Shown in pieces: positions 49,972 through 58,341 of a stretch of 64,000 nt of DNA. The position numbers and the translations under genes are program-made. Location: NCBI GenBank assembly GCA_026388095.1, contig JAPLKL010000005.1, forward strand, positions 1 to 64,000, written 5' to 3'. The stretch's first letter is position 1. Each line of letters begins with the position of its first letter. Source of the stretch: Elusimicrobiota bacterium. Its GTDB lineage: Bacteria; Elusimicrobiota; Elusimicrobia; UBA1565; UBA9628. Under the pieces are notes generated by a model, which worked only from the letters and a program-made list of their open reading frames with translations, was not told the origin of the DNA and did not search any database.

Positions 49972-50751
49972 CTATCCGAGGCGGGACCTTCGGTTCAGGA
50001 TACTCTGCAGCGCCAGGAACGTGATGGTGATGCCCAGCAGGCAGGATGCCAAAGCGTTGATCTCGGGGGTGACCCCGAATTTCATCATCGAGTAGATCTT
50101 GATGGGCATGGTCACGATCCCGATGCCCGCGATGAAGAAGCTGGTCACGAAATCCTCGAAGCTCACCGTGAAGGCCAGAAGCGCCCCGCTGATGATGGCC
50201 GGCCGGGCCAGAGGCAAGGTGATCTTCCGGAACGCCTCCCATTCCGTGGCGCCCAGGTCCATGGCGGCGTCTTCGAGATTGTTCTCCTTCAAGGAGAGCA
50301 GTCTGGCGCGGATGGCCGCGGTCGTGTAGGGCAGCGCGATGAGCGCGTGAGCGCAGGCCAGGCTCCAGAAGTTCAACGGCATGCCCACCCGCGAGAAGAA
50401 AGACAGCAGACCTACCCCCATCACGATCTCGGGCATCATCAAGGGCGCGTTGAGCAGAGCCGAATACAGACCCCGGCCCCGGAAAGGCGCGTGGCGGGTC
50501 ATGGCATAGGAGGCGAGCATGCCCATGACCGCCGCCAAGAGGCTCGCCACCACGGCCAGCTCCAGCGTGGTCGCCACGGCGCGGGCCAGTTCCGCGTCAT
50601 GGAAGAGATTCCCGTACCACTGGAAGGTGAAGCCCTTCCAGGCCACGTTGCGCCTCGCCTCGTTGAAAGAGAAGGCCACCATCACCGCCAGAGGCAGATA
50701 CAAGAAGGCGTAAAGGCCCGCGCAGTAGGCTTGCAGGCCGCGCCCCTTCAT
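49972..50751 (-). CDS. potC: Polyamine ABC transporter permease (PotC-type)
   Basis: A 259-residue inner-membrane permease with about six transmembrane helices. The EAA loop that contacts the ATPase is present near residue 165 as LEDAAMDLGATEWEAFRKITLPLARPAI. The start ATG overlaps the potB stop (ATGA). PotC pairs with PotB as the channel of a spermidine/putrescine-type importer. Family motifs cannot tell which polyamine is carried. Confidence 0.93.
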   Translation of the reverse strand: MKGRGLQAYCAGLYAFLYLPLAVMVAFSFNEARRNVAWKGFTFQWYGNLFHDAELARAVATTLELAVVASLLAAVMGMLASYAMTRHAPFRGRGLYSALLNAPLMMPEIVMGVGLLSFFSRVGMPLNFWSLACAHALIALPYTTAAIRARLLSLKENNLEDAAMDLGATEWEAFRKITLPLARPAIISGALLAFTVSFEDFVTSFFIAGIGIVTMPIKIYSMMKFGVTPEINALASCLLGITITFLALQSILNRRSRLG

Positions 50752-51644
50752 TCGGCCTCCTCGAATAGCCCCTGCTCCTCGAACCGGTGCCGGGCGTAGA
50801 GTCCGGAAACCAGCAGCAGGACCAGGCACGATGTCAAAGCCGAGCCGAACTGCCAGTCCTGGGACATGAGGAACTGGTTCTGGACCAGGTTGCCCACCAG
50901 ATAGGTGCGCGGGCTGCCTAGGAAATCGGCGCACAGGAAATCGCCCATGCAGGGCACGAAGGTCAGGATGGCCCCGGCCAGGACGCCGGGCAATGAGAGC
51001 GGCAGCGTGACCTTCAAGAAGGCCTCGGTCTTGCCCGCGCCCAGGTCGTGCGCCGCCTCCACGTAGGAGCGCGGGATCTTCTCCAGACTCGCGTAGAGGG
51101 GCAGCACCATGAAGGGTAGGTAGAAATAGACCAGGCCCAGGATGACCGAGAACGAGGTGCCCAGGAAGGCGATGGGAGGGAGGCCCAAGTGACGCAAGAG
51201 CCCATTGAGCAGCCCTTCTCTGCCCAGGATGATGATCCAGGAATAGATGGCCACGAGCCAGGAGGTCCAGAACGGGATCATGAGCAGCGCCAGGAACAGG
51301 TCGCGCCTCTTGCCGGCCTGGAAGCTCAGGAAATAGGCCAGCGGGTAGCCCAAGAGCAGGCACAGCAGCGTGGTCGAAGTCGCATAGCATACGGTGCGCA
51401 CTAGGATGGGCAGGTACTTGAGGTCCAGGGCGCGGCGGAAATTGGCCAAGGTGAAGACCCATTCGAAGGCCCCGTAAGGCCCGCGATGGGTGAAGCCCAA
51501 GCACAGCAAGGAGGCCACGGGAAGGACGAGGAATACGGCCAGCCAGAGCGTGGCCGGGGCCAGCAGGAGATGGCTGGCCGAAGACCTCTCCCCGCGGATG
51601 AGCCAGGAGAAAGTCCGGTCTACAAAGCTTTGACGTCGGACCAA
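50748..51644 (-). CDS. potB: Polyamine ABC transporter permease (PotB-type)
   Basis: About 298 residues if it begins at the TTG at 51644, which overlaps potD by 25 nt; the exact start is uncertain because no ATG or clear Shine-Dalgarno site is near. Six transmembrane helices are visible. The EAA loop YVEAAHDLGAGKTEAFLKVTLPLSLPGV lies near residue 190. It forms the heterodimeric membrane channel with PotC. Gene order potA-potD-potB-potC, all overlapping, shows a single operon. Confidence 0.9.
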   Translation of the reverse strand: MVRRQSFVDRTFSWLIRGERSSASHLLLAPATLWLAVFLVLPVASLLCLGFTHRGPYGAFEWVFTLANFRRALDLKYLPILVRTVCYATSTTLLCLLLGYPLAYFLSFQAGKRRDLFLALLMIPFWTSWLVAIYSWIIILGREGLLNGLLRHLGLPPIAFLGTSFSVILGLVYFYLPFMVLPLYASLEKIPRSYVEAAHDLGAGKTEAFLKVTLPLSLPGVLAGAILTFVPCMGDFLCADFLGSPRTYLVGNLVQNQFLMSQDWQFGSALTSCLVLLLVSGLYARHRFEEQGLFEEAE

Positions 51645-52693
51645 GTCTCGTTCCAAAGGACGTAGGCCTCCGGGTCGGGAGGAGTGTGGTAGCGCAGGCC
51701 GCGCGCGACTTCCGGCGGCGGGAAGATTCGGCGGTCTTTGAGGACGGCGGGGTCTATCTTGGCCCTGGCCGCGGCATTCGGGCTGCCATAGCGGACCGCG
51801 TTGCAGATCTCGGCGGCCACTTCGGGACGCAGGAGGTAGTCGATGAGCCGGACCGAATCGGCCAGATGGGGCGCGCCGCGCAGCAGGCACATGGAATCCA
51901 CCCACATGTAGCCCCCCTCCTTGGGAAGGGCATAGTCGAGGTGCGGGTTCTCCTTGACCGCCTGCAGCACGTCTCCGGAATAGGCCATGGCCAAAGCGGC
52001 TTCGCCGGCGACCAGGCTGTCCACGTAGGTCGCGCTGGTGTACTGCTTGACCAAAGGCTTCTGCTTGAGCAGGAGCTCCTTGGCCTCCTCGAAATCCTTC
52101 TCGACGCCGGTGGTCTCGGGATGGCCCTTGAGCAGCAGCGCCGTGCCGATGCACTCGCGCGGGCTGTCGAGCATGCAGATGCGGCCCTTGTACTTCTCGT
52201 CCCAGAGGTCCCACCAGGACGTGGGCGGCTTGGCGACCAGCTTCTTGTTGAAGCCGATGCCGGTGGTGCCCCAGAGGTAGGGGACGCTGAACTCCTGGTC
52301 CGGGTCGTAGGGCGTGCGCAGGAATCTCGGGTCGATGTTGAGGAGGTTCTTGACGTCCGCCATGGGGATGGGCGCGATGAGGTTGCCGGCCCGCAGGCGC
52401 GGCAGCAGGTAGTCGGTGGCCACGATGAGGTCGTAGCCCATGGCCCCGGAGCGCAGCTTGGCGAACATCTCCTCCTCGTCGGCGAACACGTCGTAGTTCA
52501 CCTTGATGCCCGTCTCCTTGGTGAAGCTCGGCAAGGTGTCCTTGGCGATGTAGGAGGACCAGTTGAAGAAATTGACCACCCGGTCGGTCTCTTTCTTGGC
52601 GCAGGCCAGCAGCCCCGACACCAGGGGGCCCGCTGCCGGCAGCAGCAGCCCCAGGCGCAGGAAGTCCCGCCGGGTCAGGCTTGATTCAGCCAC
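51620..52693 (-). CDS. potD: Polyamine-binding lipoprotein (PotD/PotF-type) with Tat-like signal
   Basis: A 357-residue periplasmic binding protein. The N-terminus carries a twin-arginine motif (SLTRRDFLRLG) followed by a hydrophobic stretch and a lipobox LLAC near residue 31, so it is probably a Tat-exported lipoprotein. The mature part follows PotD: VNFFNWSSYIAKDTLPSFTKETGIKVNYD, then YDLIVATDYLL, VPYLWGTTGIGFNK and WWDLWDEKYKGRI. It overlaps potA by 8 nt. The use of a Tat plus lipobox signal is unusual compared with E. coli PotD. Confidence 0.93.
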   Translation of the reverse strand: MAESSLTRRDFLRLGLLLPAAGPLVSGLLACAKKETDRVVNFFNWSSYIAKDTLPSFTKETGIKVNYDVFADEEEMFAKLRSGAMGYDLIVATDYLLPRLRAGNLIAPIPMADVKNLLNIDPRFLRTPYDPDQEFSVPYLWGTTGIGFNKKLVAKPPTSWWDLWDEKYKGRICMLDSPRECIGTALLLKGHPETTGVEKDFEEAKELLLKQKPLVKQYTSATYVDSLVAGEAALAMAYSGDVLQAVKENPHLDYALPKEGGYMWVDSMCLLRGAPHLADSVRLIDYLLRPEVAAEICNAVRYGSPNAAARAKIDPAVLKDRRIFPPPEVARGLRYHTPPDPEAYVLWNETWSDVKAL

Positions 52694-53804
52694 GGGCGGG
52701 CGGCTCCAGGAGCAGGATGTCGCCCCAGCGGATGTCGGCCCAGACCGGCGTGCCGTCGCGGCGCTGGGCCTGATGGCGCGCGTCCATGGACGCGGCGAGC
52801 ACGGTCTTCTCCGACTTCGTGAAGAGAGATAGGAACATCTGGGTCTCGTCGCCCAGGTTGATGGTGTCGGCCAGGCGCGCGGGCAAAGACACGCAGTCGC
52901 CCCGCAAAGGCAGTTCTTCCTCGTAGCGCACGTGGATGCGCTCCGGCCGCACGGCCACGCAGAGCTCCCCTCCTTCCGGGACGGCGGGCGGCTCGGAGCA
53001 GGGCAATTCCAGATCGATCTCTCCTTCGATGCGGATGCTCGCGCAGCCGTCGTGGAAGCGCAGCAGGCGCCCGGACAGGATGTTGGCCGAGCCCATGAAG
53101 TCCGCCACGAAGCTGGTGCGCGGCTTATGATACACCTCGGCGGGAGTGCCGACCTGCTCGATGTGGCCCTGGTGGAAGACGATGATCCTGTCGGACATGG
53201 CCATGGCCTCGTCCTGGTCGTGCGTCACGTAGACGAAAGCGATGCCCAGGCGCCTCTGGATGGCCTTGAGCTCGAGCTGCATCTCACGCCGCAGCTTGAG
53301 GTCCAGGGCTCCCAGCGGCTCGTCGAGCAGCAACAGGGCGGGGCGCCCCACGATCGCGCGCGCCAGGGCGATGCGCTGCATCTGGCCGCCGGAAAGGGCG
53401 GTGGTGCGGCGGGCTTCGAAGCCGGAGAGCTTGACCAGGGCCAGGGCTTCCAGGACCCGGCTCTTGACCTCGCTTTCGGGCAGCTTTCGGATACGCAGGC
53501 CGAAGGCCACGTTGTCGAAGACGCTATAGTGCGGGAAGAGGGCGTAGTGCTGGAAGACCGTGTGCACGTCGCGGCGGTAGGGCGGCAGGTCGGTCACGTC
53601 GGCCCCCCGCAGCAGGACCCGGCCGCCGTCGGGCTGCTCGAAGCCCGCGATGATGCGCAGAGTCGTGGTCTTGCCGCAGCCGGAAGGGCCCAGGAGGGTG
53701 AGGAACTCGCCGTGGCCGACGGTGAGGCTTATGCCCGTGAGGACCCGGGTGGCGCCGAAGGACTTGGTGACCCCGATGATCTCGAGGAGGGGCCCGTCTG
53801 GCAT
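52686..53804 (-). CDS. potA: Polyamine ABC transporter ATPase (PotA-type)
   Basis: A 372-residue ATPase that powers uptake. Walker A is GPSGCGKTT near residue 38, the signature is LSGGQMQRIALARA near 138, Walker B is LLLLDEPLGALD near 158, and the H-loop is VTHDQDEAM near 193. Residues from about 245 form the TOBE/regulatory domain (CVAVRPERIHV). ATG 53804 is preceded by TATCAT 6 nt upstream, so the operon transcript is probably leaderless. It heads potA-potD-potB-potC. Confidence 0.95.
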   Translation of the reverse strand: MPDGPLLEIIGVTKSFGATRVLTGISLTVGHGEFLTLLGPSGCGKTTTLRIIAGFEQPDGGRVLLRGADVTDLPPYRRDVHTVFQHYALFPHYSVFDNVAFGLRIRKLPESEVKSRVLEALALVKLSGFEARRTTALSGGQMQRIALARAIVGRPALLLLDEPLGALDLKLRREMQLELKAIQRRLGIAFVYVTHDQDEAMAMSDRIIVFHQGHIEQVGTPAEVYHKPRTSFVADFMGSANILSGRLLRFHDGCASIRIEGEIDLELPCSEPPAVPEGGELCVAVRPERIHVRYEEELPLRGDCVSLPARLADTINLGDETQMFLSLFTKSEKTVLAASMDARHQAQRRDGTPVWADIRWGDILLLEPPARG

Positions 53805-53810
53805 GGCGTG

Positions 53811-53816
53811 ATGATA
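53811..53816 (-). promoter_or_regulatory. -10-like element of the pot operon
   Basis: TATCAT reads from 53816 to 53811 on the minus strand and is 6 nt before the potA ATG. TATAGT at 53821-53816 overlaps it and is an alternative that would give a short leader. Confidence 0.45.
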
Positions 53817-53838
53817 CTATATTTCGTCGGGGAGAGCC

Positions 53839-55176
53839 TTGCACCGCCGTCATGTTTTTGCGATGCTATGGCTCATGCAGCGCACGCTCGCCGCCGTGCT
53901 CCTGGGCTGCGCGCTGGGCCGCCCCGCGACCGCCCAGGACCCTGCGCCGGGTGTCTTCATCATGGGCCAGGCGCGCTTCACGGTGCTGGCACCCGAGTGC
54001 ATCCGCATCGAGTACAGCACGCGGAGTCTCTTCATCGACGACCCGTCCCTCTTCGCAGGGCAGCGGCAGACCCGCTATCTCGGCTACAGCGTCGAGCAGT
54101 CTACGGGCCGGCTGGTCCTGGACACGGGCCGCATCCGGCTGACCTACGCCCCGGACGGGTGGCCCTTGAGCGTGGCCAACCTCAAGGCCGAGATCCGGGT
54201 GGGCACGCAGACCGTGACCTGGACGCCGGAGTGCAACGACGAGAGCCGCCTGGACGCCGCGCGCAGCCGCGACTGGGCCCAGGGACGTTCGCTGCGGGCT
54301 CCTGAGCTCTCCCCGCGCGCGGGCTGGAGCCTGGCGGACGACTCCGAGGGCAGGATCATCCTCAAGGACCGGAGGGCGGCGGCCCGCCCGGCCGGCCACG
54401 GCACGGACTGGTTCCTCTTCGGCTACGGCCTCGACGCCAAGGCCGGCCTCAGGGCTGTGGCCGCGGTGTGCGGGGCCCCGCCTTTGGCGCGCCGGCAGGC
54501 TCTGGACCGCGACGCTGCGGGCGCGGGCTTGCCCCCGCGGCTGCGTTCGCAACTGCAGCCGTACACCGATTCCGCCGCCTGGCAGACCCACGCCTACTCC
54601 CTGCCCATCTGGCGGCCCCTGCACCTCGAGTTCCCCCGGCAGGAGGAGGCTTACCGCCACCCCGAAGAGCGCCTCTACGGCGACTCGCTGCTGGCGGCCG
54701 CCGGCCCCGTCGCGCAGGACGTGTGGCTGCCTGAGGGAGACTGGTACGAGTTGCCCACCGGCCGGCGCGCCTTGCGCCTCTACGCCAAGGGCGGGGTCCC
54801 GCTGACCCTGCGGCCCGCCTCCGGCCCGCAGCGGGCCGTGGTGCTGCGCTGCTATCCCGGCCGCAGCGGCGAGACCGGGCGGGCCACTCTCTACGAGGAC
54901 GGCGGCTCAGGCGGCGACGGAGCCTTGACCGAGGTCTCCTATCTCAGGCAGGGCGCGCGGGTGCGCATCAAGGCGGAGCCGACCCAAGGCGGCTTCAAGG
55001 GCCAGCGGCCCGAACGAGCCTACTCCATCGAGCTGCCCGGGGCGCAGGCGATCCAGGCCGCCCTGGACGGGAAGGCCGTGCCTGCGGCCTATTCGGCCCA
55101 GGAGAAGCTCAGCCGCGTCTCCATCCCGGCGCGCGGCATCCGCCAGGGCTTCACATTGTACGTCTGGCTGCGGTAG
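53839..55176 (+). CDS. GH31-like protein lacking the catalytic barrel
   Basis: A 445-residue secreted protein with a signal peptide (cleavage near PATAQ). Residues about 35-215 match the GH31 N-terminal beta-sandwich, ending in the DWFLFGYGLDAKAGLRAVAAVCGAPPL segment that normally leads into the catalytic TIM barrel. At once, near residue 235, the sequence continues with LRSQLQPYTDSAAWQ, then WRPLHLEFP, LYGDSLLAA, DVWLPEGDWYELPTG and LYEDGG. These belong after the barrel. About 350 residues with both catalytic Asp are missing, in frame. TTG 53839 has a GGAGAG site; ATGs at 53863 and 53875 are alternatives. Probably an inactive or remodelled GH31. Confidence 0.8.
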   Translation: MHRRHVFAMLWLMQRTLAAVLLGCALGRPATAQDPAPGVFIMGQARFTVLAPECIRIEYSTRSLFIDDPSLFAGQRQTRYLGYSVEQSTGRLVLDTGRIRLTYAPDGWPLSVANLKAEIRVGTQTVTWTPECNDESRLDAARSRDWAQGRSLRAPELSPRAGWSLADDSEGRIILKDRRAAARPAGHGTDWFLFGYGLDAKAGLRAVAAVCGAPPLARRQALDRDAAGAGLPPRLRSQLQPYTDSAAWQTHAYSLPIWRPLHLEFPRQEEAYRHPEERLYGDSLLAAAGPVAQDVWLPEGDWYELPTGRRALRLYAKGGVPLTLRPASGPQRAVVLRCYPGRSGETGRATLYEDGGSGGDGALTEVSYLRQGARVRIKAEPTQGGFKGQRPERAYSIELPGAQAIQAALDGKAVPAAYSAQEKLSRVSIPARGIRQGFTLYVWLR

Positions 55177-55187
55177 CCTCGGGCCCC

Positions 55188-55586
55188 TCAGCGCGCCGCC
55201 AGCCAGACCCCCGCGGCCAAGGCTTGAGCCAGGCTCATGCCGTAGAGCGGGATGAGGGCGATCCAGGCGCGGTCGCCGCTGAGCATCCAGCGCCGGACCG
55301 GCGGGAGCATGGGGATCCTCCAGAGCCAGGCGTCGCGGCGGTGGATGGCCGGGGCCAGCCACAGGGCGAGCAAGGCGAAACTCAGGCCGATGACCGCCTT
55401 GTCGACGACCAGGGCCCAGCCGATGCCCAGGCGGAGCATGGTCCAGCGCACGAAGGGGTTGCCTTCCAGGGACAGGTTCTGGCCTATGCCGTCGCGCGTC
55501 AGGACGCCGTCGTACGCCGCGAAGACGGCGTAGAGGGGCAGGCCCCCTAGGGCGATCCAGCGCAGACGCTTCTCGGACTCCGGCAT
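55188..55586 (-). CDS. Small membrane protein, possibly DUF5658-like
   Basis: A 132-residue protein with about three or four hydrophobic segments. An N-terminal segment (YAVFAAYDGVLTRDGI) followed by LEGNPFVRW resembles small membrane proteins of the DUF5658 type, where an aspartate in the first helix and an N-P motif are conserved. Function is unknown. It lies 12 nt after the aminotransferase gene on the same strand and is convergent with the GH31-like gene. Confidence 0.6.
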   Translation of the reverse strand: MPESEKRLRWIALGGLPLYAVFAAYDGVLTRDGIGQNLSLEGNPFVRWTMLRLGIGWALVVDKAVIGLSFALLALWLAPAIHRRDAWLWRIPMLPPVRRWMLSGDRAWIALIPLYGMSLAQALAAGVWLAAR

Positions 55587-55598
55587 CCCGGCTTCTCC

Positions 55599-56981
55599 CT
55601 AAGGCTTGCGCAGCGTCGGCGGGCGGCGCGGCTCGAAATGCTTGGCGTTGACTTCCTTGAACACCTTCTCGATGGTGCTGACCGCCAGGTCCATCTCCTT
55701 GGCCGTGAGGGTCAAGGGCGGCTCGATGCGCAGGGTCTTGGCCGAGAACAGCGTGCCCGCCACCAGCACGCCGTTGTCGAAGAGCCCTTTGGAGACCTCG
55801 TAGCCGATGGCGTCGGTCGGGAACTCGATGCCGATCATGAAGCCCTTGCCGCGCACGTCGGTGCAGAGCTTGGGGAAGCGCCGGCGCAGGGTCTTGAGCT
55901 TGTTGATCATCTCCGTGCCCATCTTGTCCGCGCGCTCCGGCAGCTTCTCGTCGAGGAGCACGTGGATGCCCGCGATGGCCGCCACGCAGGCCAGCGGGTT
56001 GCCTCCGAAGGTGGTGGAGTGCAGCCAGGGCTCGGGGAAGAGCTGCTCCCAGATGGTCTTGTTGGACACGAAGGCGCCGATGGGCATCACTCCGCCGCCC
56101 ATGCCCTTGCCCAAGCACATGATGTCCGGGACCACGTTCCAGTGGTCCACGCAGAACATCTTGCCCGTGCGGCCGAAGCCGGTCTGGATCTCGTCGGCGA
56201 TGAGGAGCGCTCCGAAGCGGTCGCAGAGCTCGCGCACCCTGGGGAAGTAATCGTCCGGGGGCACGTTGATGCCCCCCTCGCCCTGGATCGGCTCCAGGAT
56301 CACGCCCGCGATGTCGTTGCCCACCTCGTCGGCTGACTTCAAGGCCGACTCCACGTAGTCCGCGTCGCCGTAGGGAACGTGGTAGCAGTCGGGCAGGATG
56401 GGCAGGAAGGGCTGGCGGAACTTGGCCTTGGCCGTGGCCGAGAGCGCGCCCAAGGTCTTGCCGTGGAAGCCGGAATTGGCCGCGATGAACGACTTGCGGC
56501 CCGTGTGCAGCATGGCCAGCTTCATGGCGCCCTCGACGGCCTCGGCGCCGGAGTTGCCGAAGAAGGAGAACTGCAGGTCTCCGGGGGTGATGTCGTTGAC
56601 CAGCTTGGCCAGGATGGCCCGGAAGGGCTCCAAGAGCTCCTGGGAGTGCAGGGCTTGGCGCTTGAGCTGCTGCGAGACCGCCTCCACCACCTTGGGGTGG
56701 CGGTGGCCCACGTTGTATATCCCGTAGCCGCCCAAGAGGTCCAGGTACCTGCGGCCCTTGATGTCCTCGAAGCTGTTGGCGTTGTCCGCCCACTCGATGG
56801 AGATGTATTCCGTGGATACGGACTTGCGGTATTCGAGTATGCCGGGGTTTACGTGGTTGGCGTAGTAGTCCGCCGTGACCTGCGTCAGCCAGTTCTTGTC
56901 TTCGTCGTTGAGCGAGGTCTTGGCCACCAGTTCCAGGGTGCGCTGCGTCTCCTTGAGGATGTCCTGCGCGGAACTCTTCAT
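55599..56981 (-). CDS. patA: Class III aminotransferase, putrescine aminotransferase-like
   Basis: A 460-residue PLP enzyme. Sequence features follow E. coli PatA/YgjG closely: YYANHVNPGILEYRKSV near residue 40, LLGGYGIYNVGHRHPKVVEAV, and ALHSQELLEPFRAILAKL. GALSATAKAKFRQPF, VILEPIQGEGG, LIADEIQTGFGRTGKMF, and the PLP-Lys context CLGKGMGGGVMPIGAF come later, with TTFGGNPLACVAA and TLRIEPPLT at the end. It should transfer the amino group of putrescine (or cadaverine) to 2-oxoglutarate. ATG 56981 has a GGGAGA site upstream. Its position next to a polyamine importer fits. Confidence 0.88.
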   Translation of the reverse strand: MKSSAQDILKETQRTLELVAKTSLNDEDKNWLTQVTADYYANHVNPGILEYRKSVSTEYISIEWADNANSFEDIKGRRYLDLLGGYGIYNVGHRHPKVVEAVSQQLKRQALHSQELLEPFRAILAKLVNDITPGDLQFSFFGNSGAEAVEGAMKLAMLHTGRKSFIAANSGFHGKTLGALSATAKAKFRQPFLPILPDCYHVPYGDADYVESALKSADEVGNDIAGVILEPIQGEGGINVPPDDYFPRVRELCDRFGALLIADEIQTGFGRTGKMFCVDHWNVVPDIMCLGKGMGGGVMPIGAFVSNKTIWEQLFPEPWLHSTTFGGNPLACVAAIAGIHVLLDEKLPERADKMGTEMINKLKTLRRRFPKLCTDVRGKGFMIGIEFPTDAIGYEVSKGLFDNGVLVAGTLFSAKTLRIEPPLTLTAKEMDLAVSTIEKVFKEVNAKHFEPRRPPTLRKP

Positions 56982-57010
56982 TTTTGGGTCTCCCTGCAAC
57001 GATGATGGGA

Positions 57011-58189
57011 CTACATGAGCAACGGGTGCGCGATGGTCTCCTTGAAATTGAACACCTTGCGCCGCACAAGCTCCTTGAAGAATACGTCTGAAACGAGCAG
57101 TCCCTCGGGCGCGGCCACCCCGGACGGGGCCGTGGTGTGACCCAGCACGAGCATCTCGGCCGCCACCGCGCCTGTGAATCCCACGCCCATGGCGCCGGCG
57201 GTGAGCAGGCGCGTGGCCCGCATCTCGCAGTCCCAGGTCTTGACCAGGGGCCGGCGGTGGCGCGCGCCCGATATCTTGACCCGCATGACCTCGAAGTCGG
57301 CGGGCGTGCCCGCTGGCGCGGTCGCGCTCTGATGGGCCAGCGCGGTGACGAACTGCCGCGGCGATATGCGTTGGCCATCAACGGCGATGGGCGCGTCCTT
57401 GTCCAGGCCCATTCCCATCAGGAAGGTGAGCTGGCGCCGGACCACCTCGGGATAGACGATCTTGAAATGGAGGTTCTGCACGCCGGTGCCCTTGAGATGA
57501 CCGGGCAAGGTCGCGGTCTCCGAATGGATCACGGTCACGGCCGAGCAACGGCCCAGAGGCTCGGGGAAATCGAGCTCTTCGGGCCCGGAGTGCGCCGGCA
57601 CGGCGCGCATGCGCCCGTCCAGGAGGACCGGGGCCGGCGCCGCGTACTCTTCTAGCATGGTCCTGATGGAGAAGGGCGGCAGGAAGGCCTCCTCGCTCAA
57701 GGACGGGTCGTGGCTGGCGTCGTAGATGGCTACGGTCTCGATGGCCTCGAAGGAGGGCGCCATGCGCGAGACCATCATGTTGGTGATGCCCGGCGTGGAG
57801 CCGCAGCCCAGCACCGCGCGCAGGCCCGCGCGCCGGAACTGGCGATCGCGCGCGAGCTGGCGCAGGGTCATGTGGAAGAGGCCGCCCAGGTCCACGTAAT
57901 GGGCTTTGAGGGCCAAGGCCAGGTCCATGGCCTTGAGGTTGTGCTCATACCAGACGCAGTTGAGCAGGGCCTGGCTGCCGCGCAGGGCCCTGGCGGCGCC
58001 GTTGGTGTCGGTTATGTCCACCCGGATGGTGCGGATCTTGCGGCGCTGGGGAATCTTGGCCAGGACCGCCCGCGCCCGGTCGAGGCTCAAGTCCGCGGCC
58101 AGGACGCGTTCCACCTTCGGGTTGGCCGCCAGATCATGGAGCGCGGCCTCGGCCATGAGGCCGAAGGCGCCCAGCACCGCTATCTGCAT
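57011..58189 (-). CDS. Saccharopine dehydrogenase-like oxidoreductase
   Basis: A 392-residue enzyme with an N-terminal Rossmann fold (IAVLGAFGLMAEAALHDLA) and AADLSLDRARAVL as the second strand. NCVWYEHNLKAMDLALALKAHYVDLGG lies near residue 75, and LGCGSTPGITNMM near 125. These are hallmarks of the saccharopine dehydrogenase family, which includes lysine 6-dehydrogenase and carboxynorspermidine dehydrogenase. It lies 29 nt upstream of the putrescine aminotransferase on the same strand, so it may act on an aminoaldehyde/imine from polyamine or lysine metabolism. The exact substrate is not evident. Confidence 0.85.
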   Translation of the reverse strand: MQIAVLGAFGLMAEAALHDLAANPKVERVLAADLSLDRARAVLAKIPQRRKIRTIRVDITDTNGAARALRGSQALLNCVWYEHNLKAMDLALALKAHYVDLGGLFHMTLRQLARDRQFRRAGLRAVLGCGSTPGITNMMVSRMAPSFEAIETVAIYDASHDPSLSEEAFLPPFSIRTMLEEYAAPAPVLLDGRMRAVPAHSGPEELDFPEPLGRCSAVTVIHSETATLPGHLKGTGVQNLHFKIVYPEVVRRQLTFLMGMGLDKDAPIAVDGQRISPRQFVTALAHQSATAPAGTPADFEVMRVKISGARHRRPLVKTWDCEMRATRLLTAGAMGVGFTGAVAAEMLVLGHTTAPSGVAAPEGLLVSDVFFKELVRRKVFNFKETIAHPLLM

Positions 58190-58341
58190 GGGAGAAACCC
58201 CGGGAAAATCGACTAAAATCCGATACTCAGTGATACTGTACAGCCTGTATCGGGCAGCATTATACCAGTTCGCTCAAGAGGGTGTCAAAGACGGATGCCC
58301 TGGACAGAGCTGCGGCTTTGGGGCTACACTATGGCCGCTTG

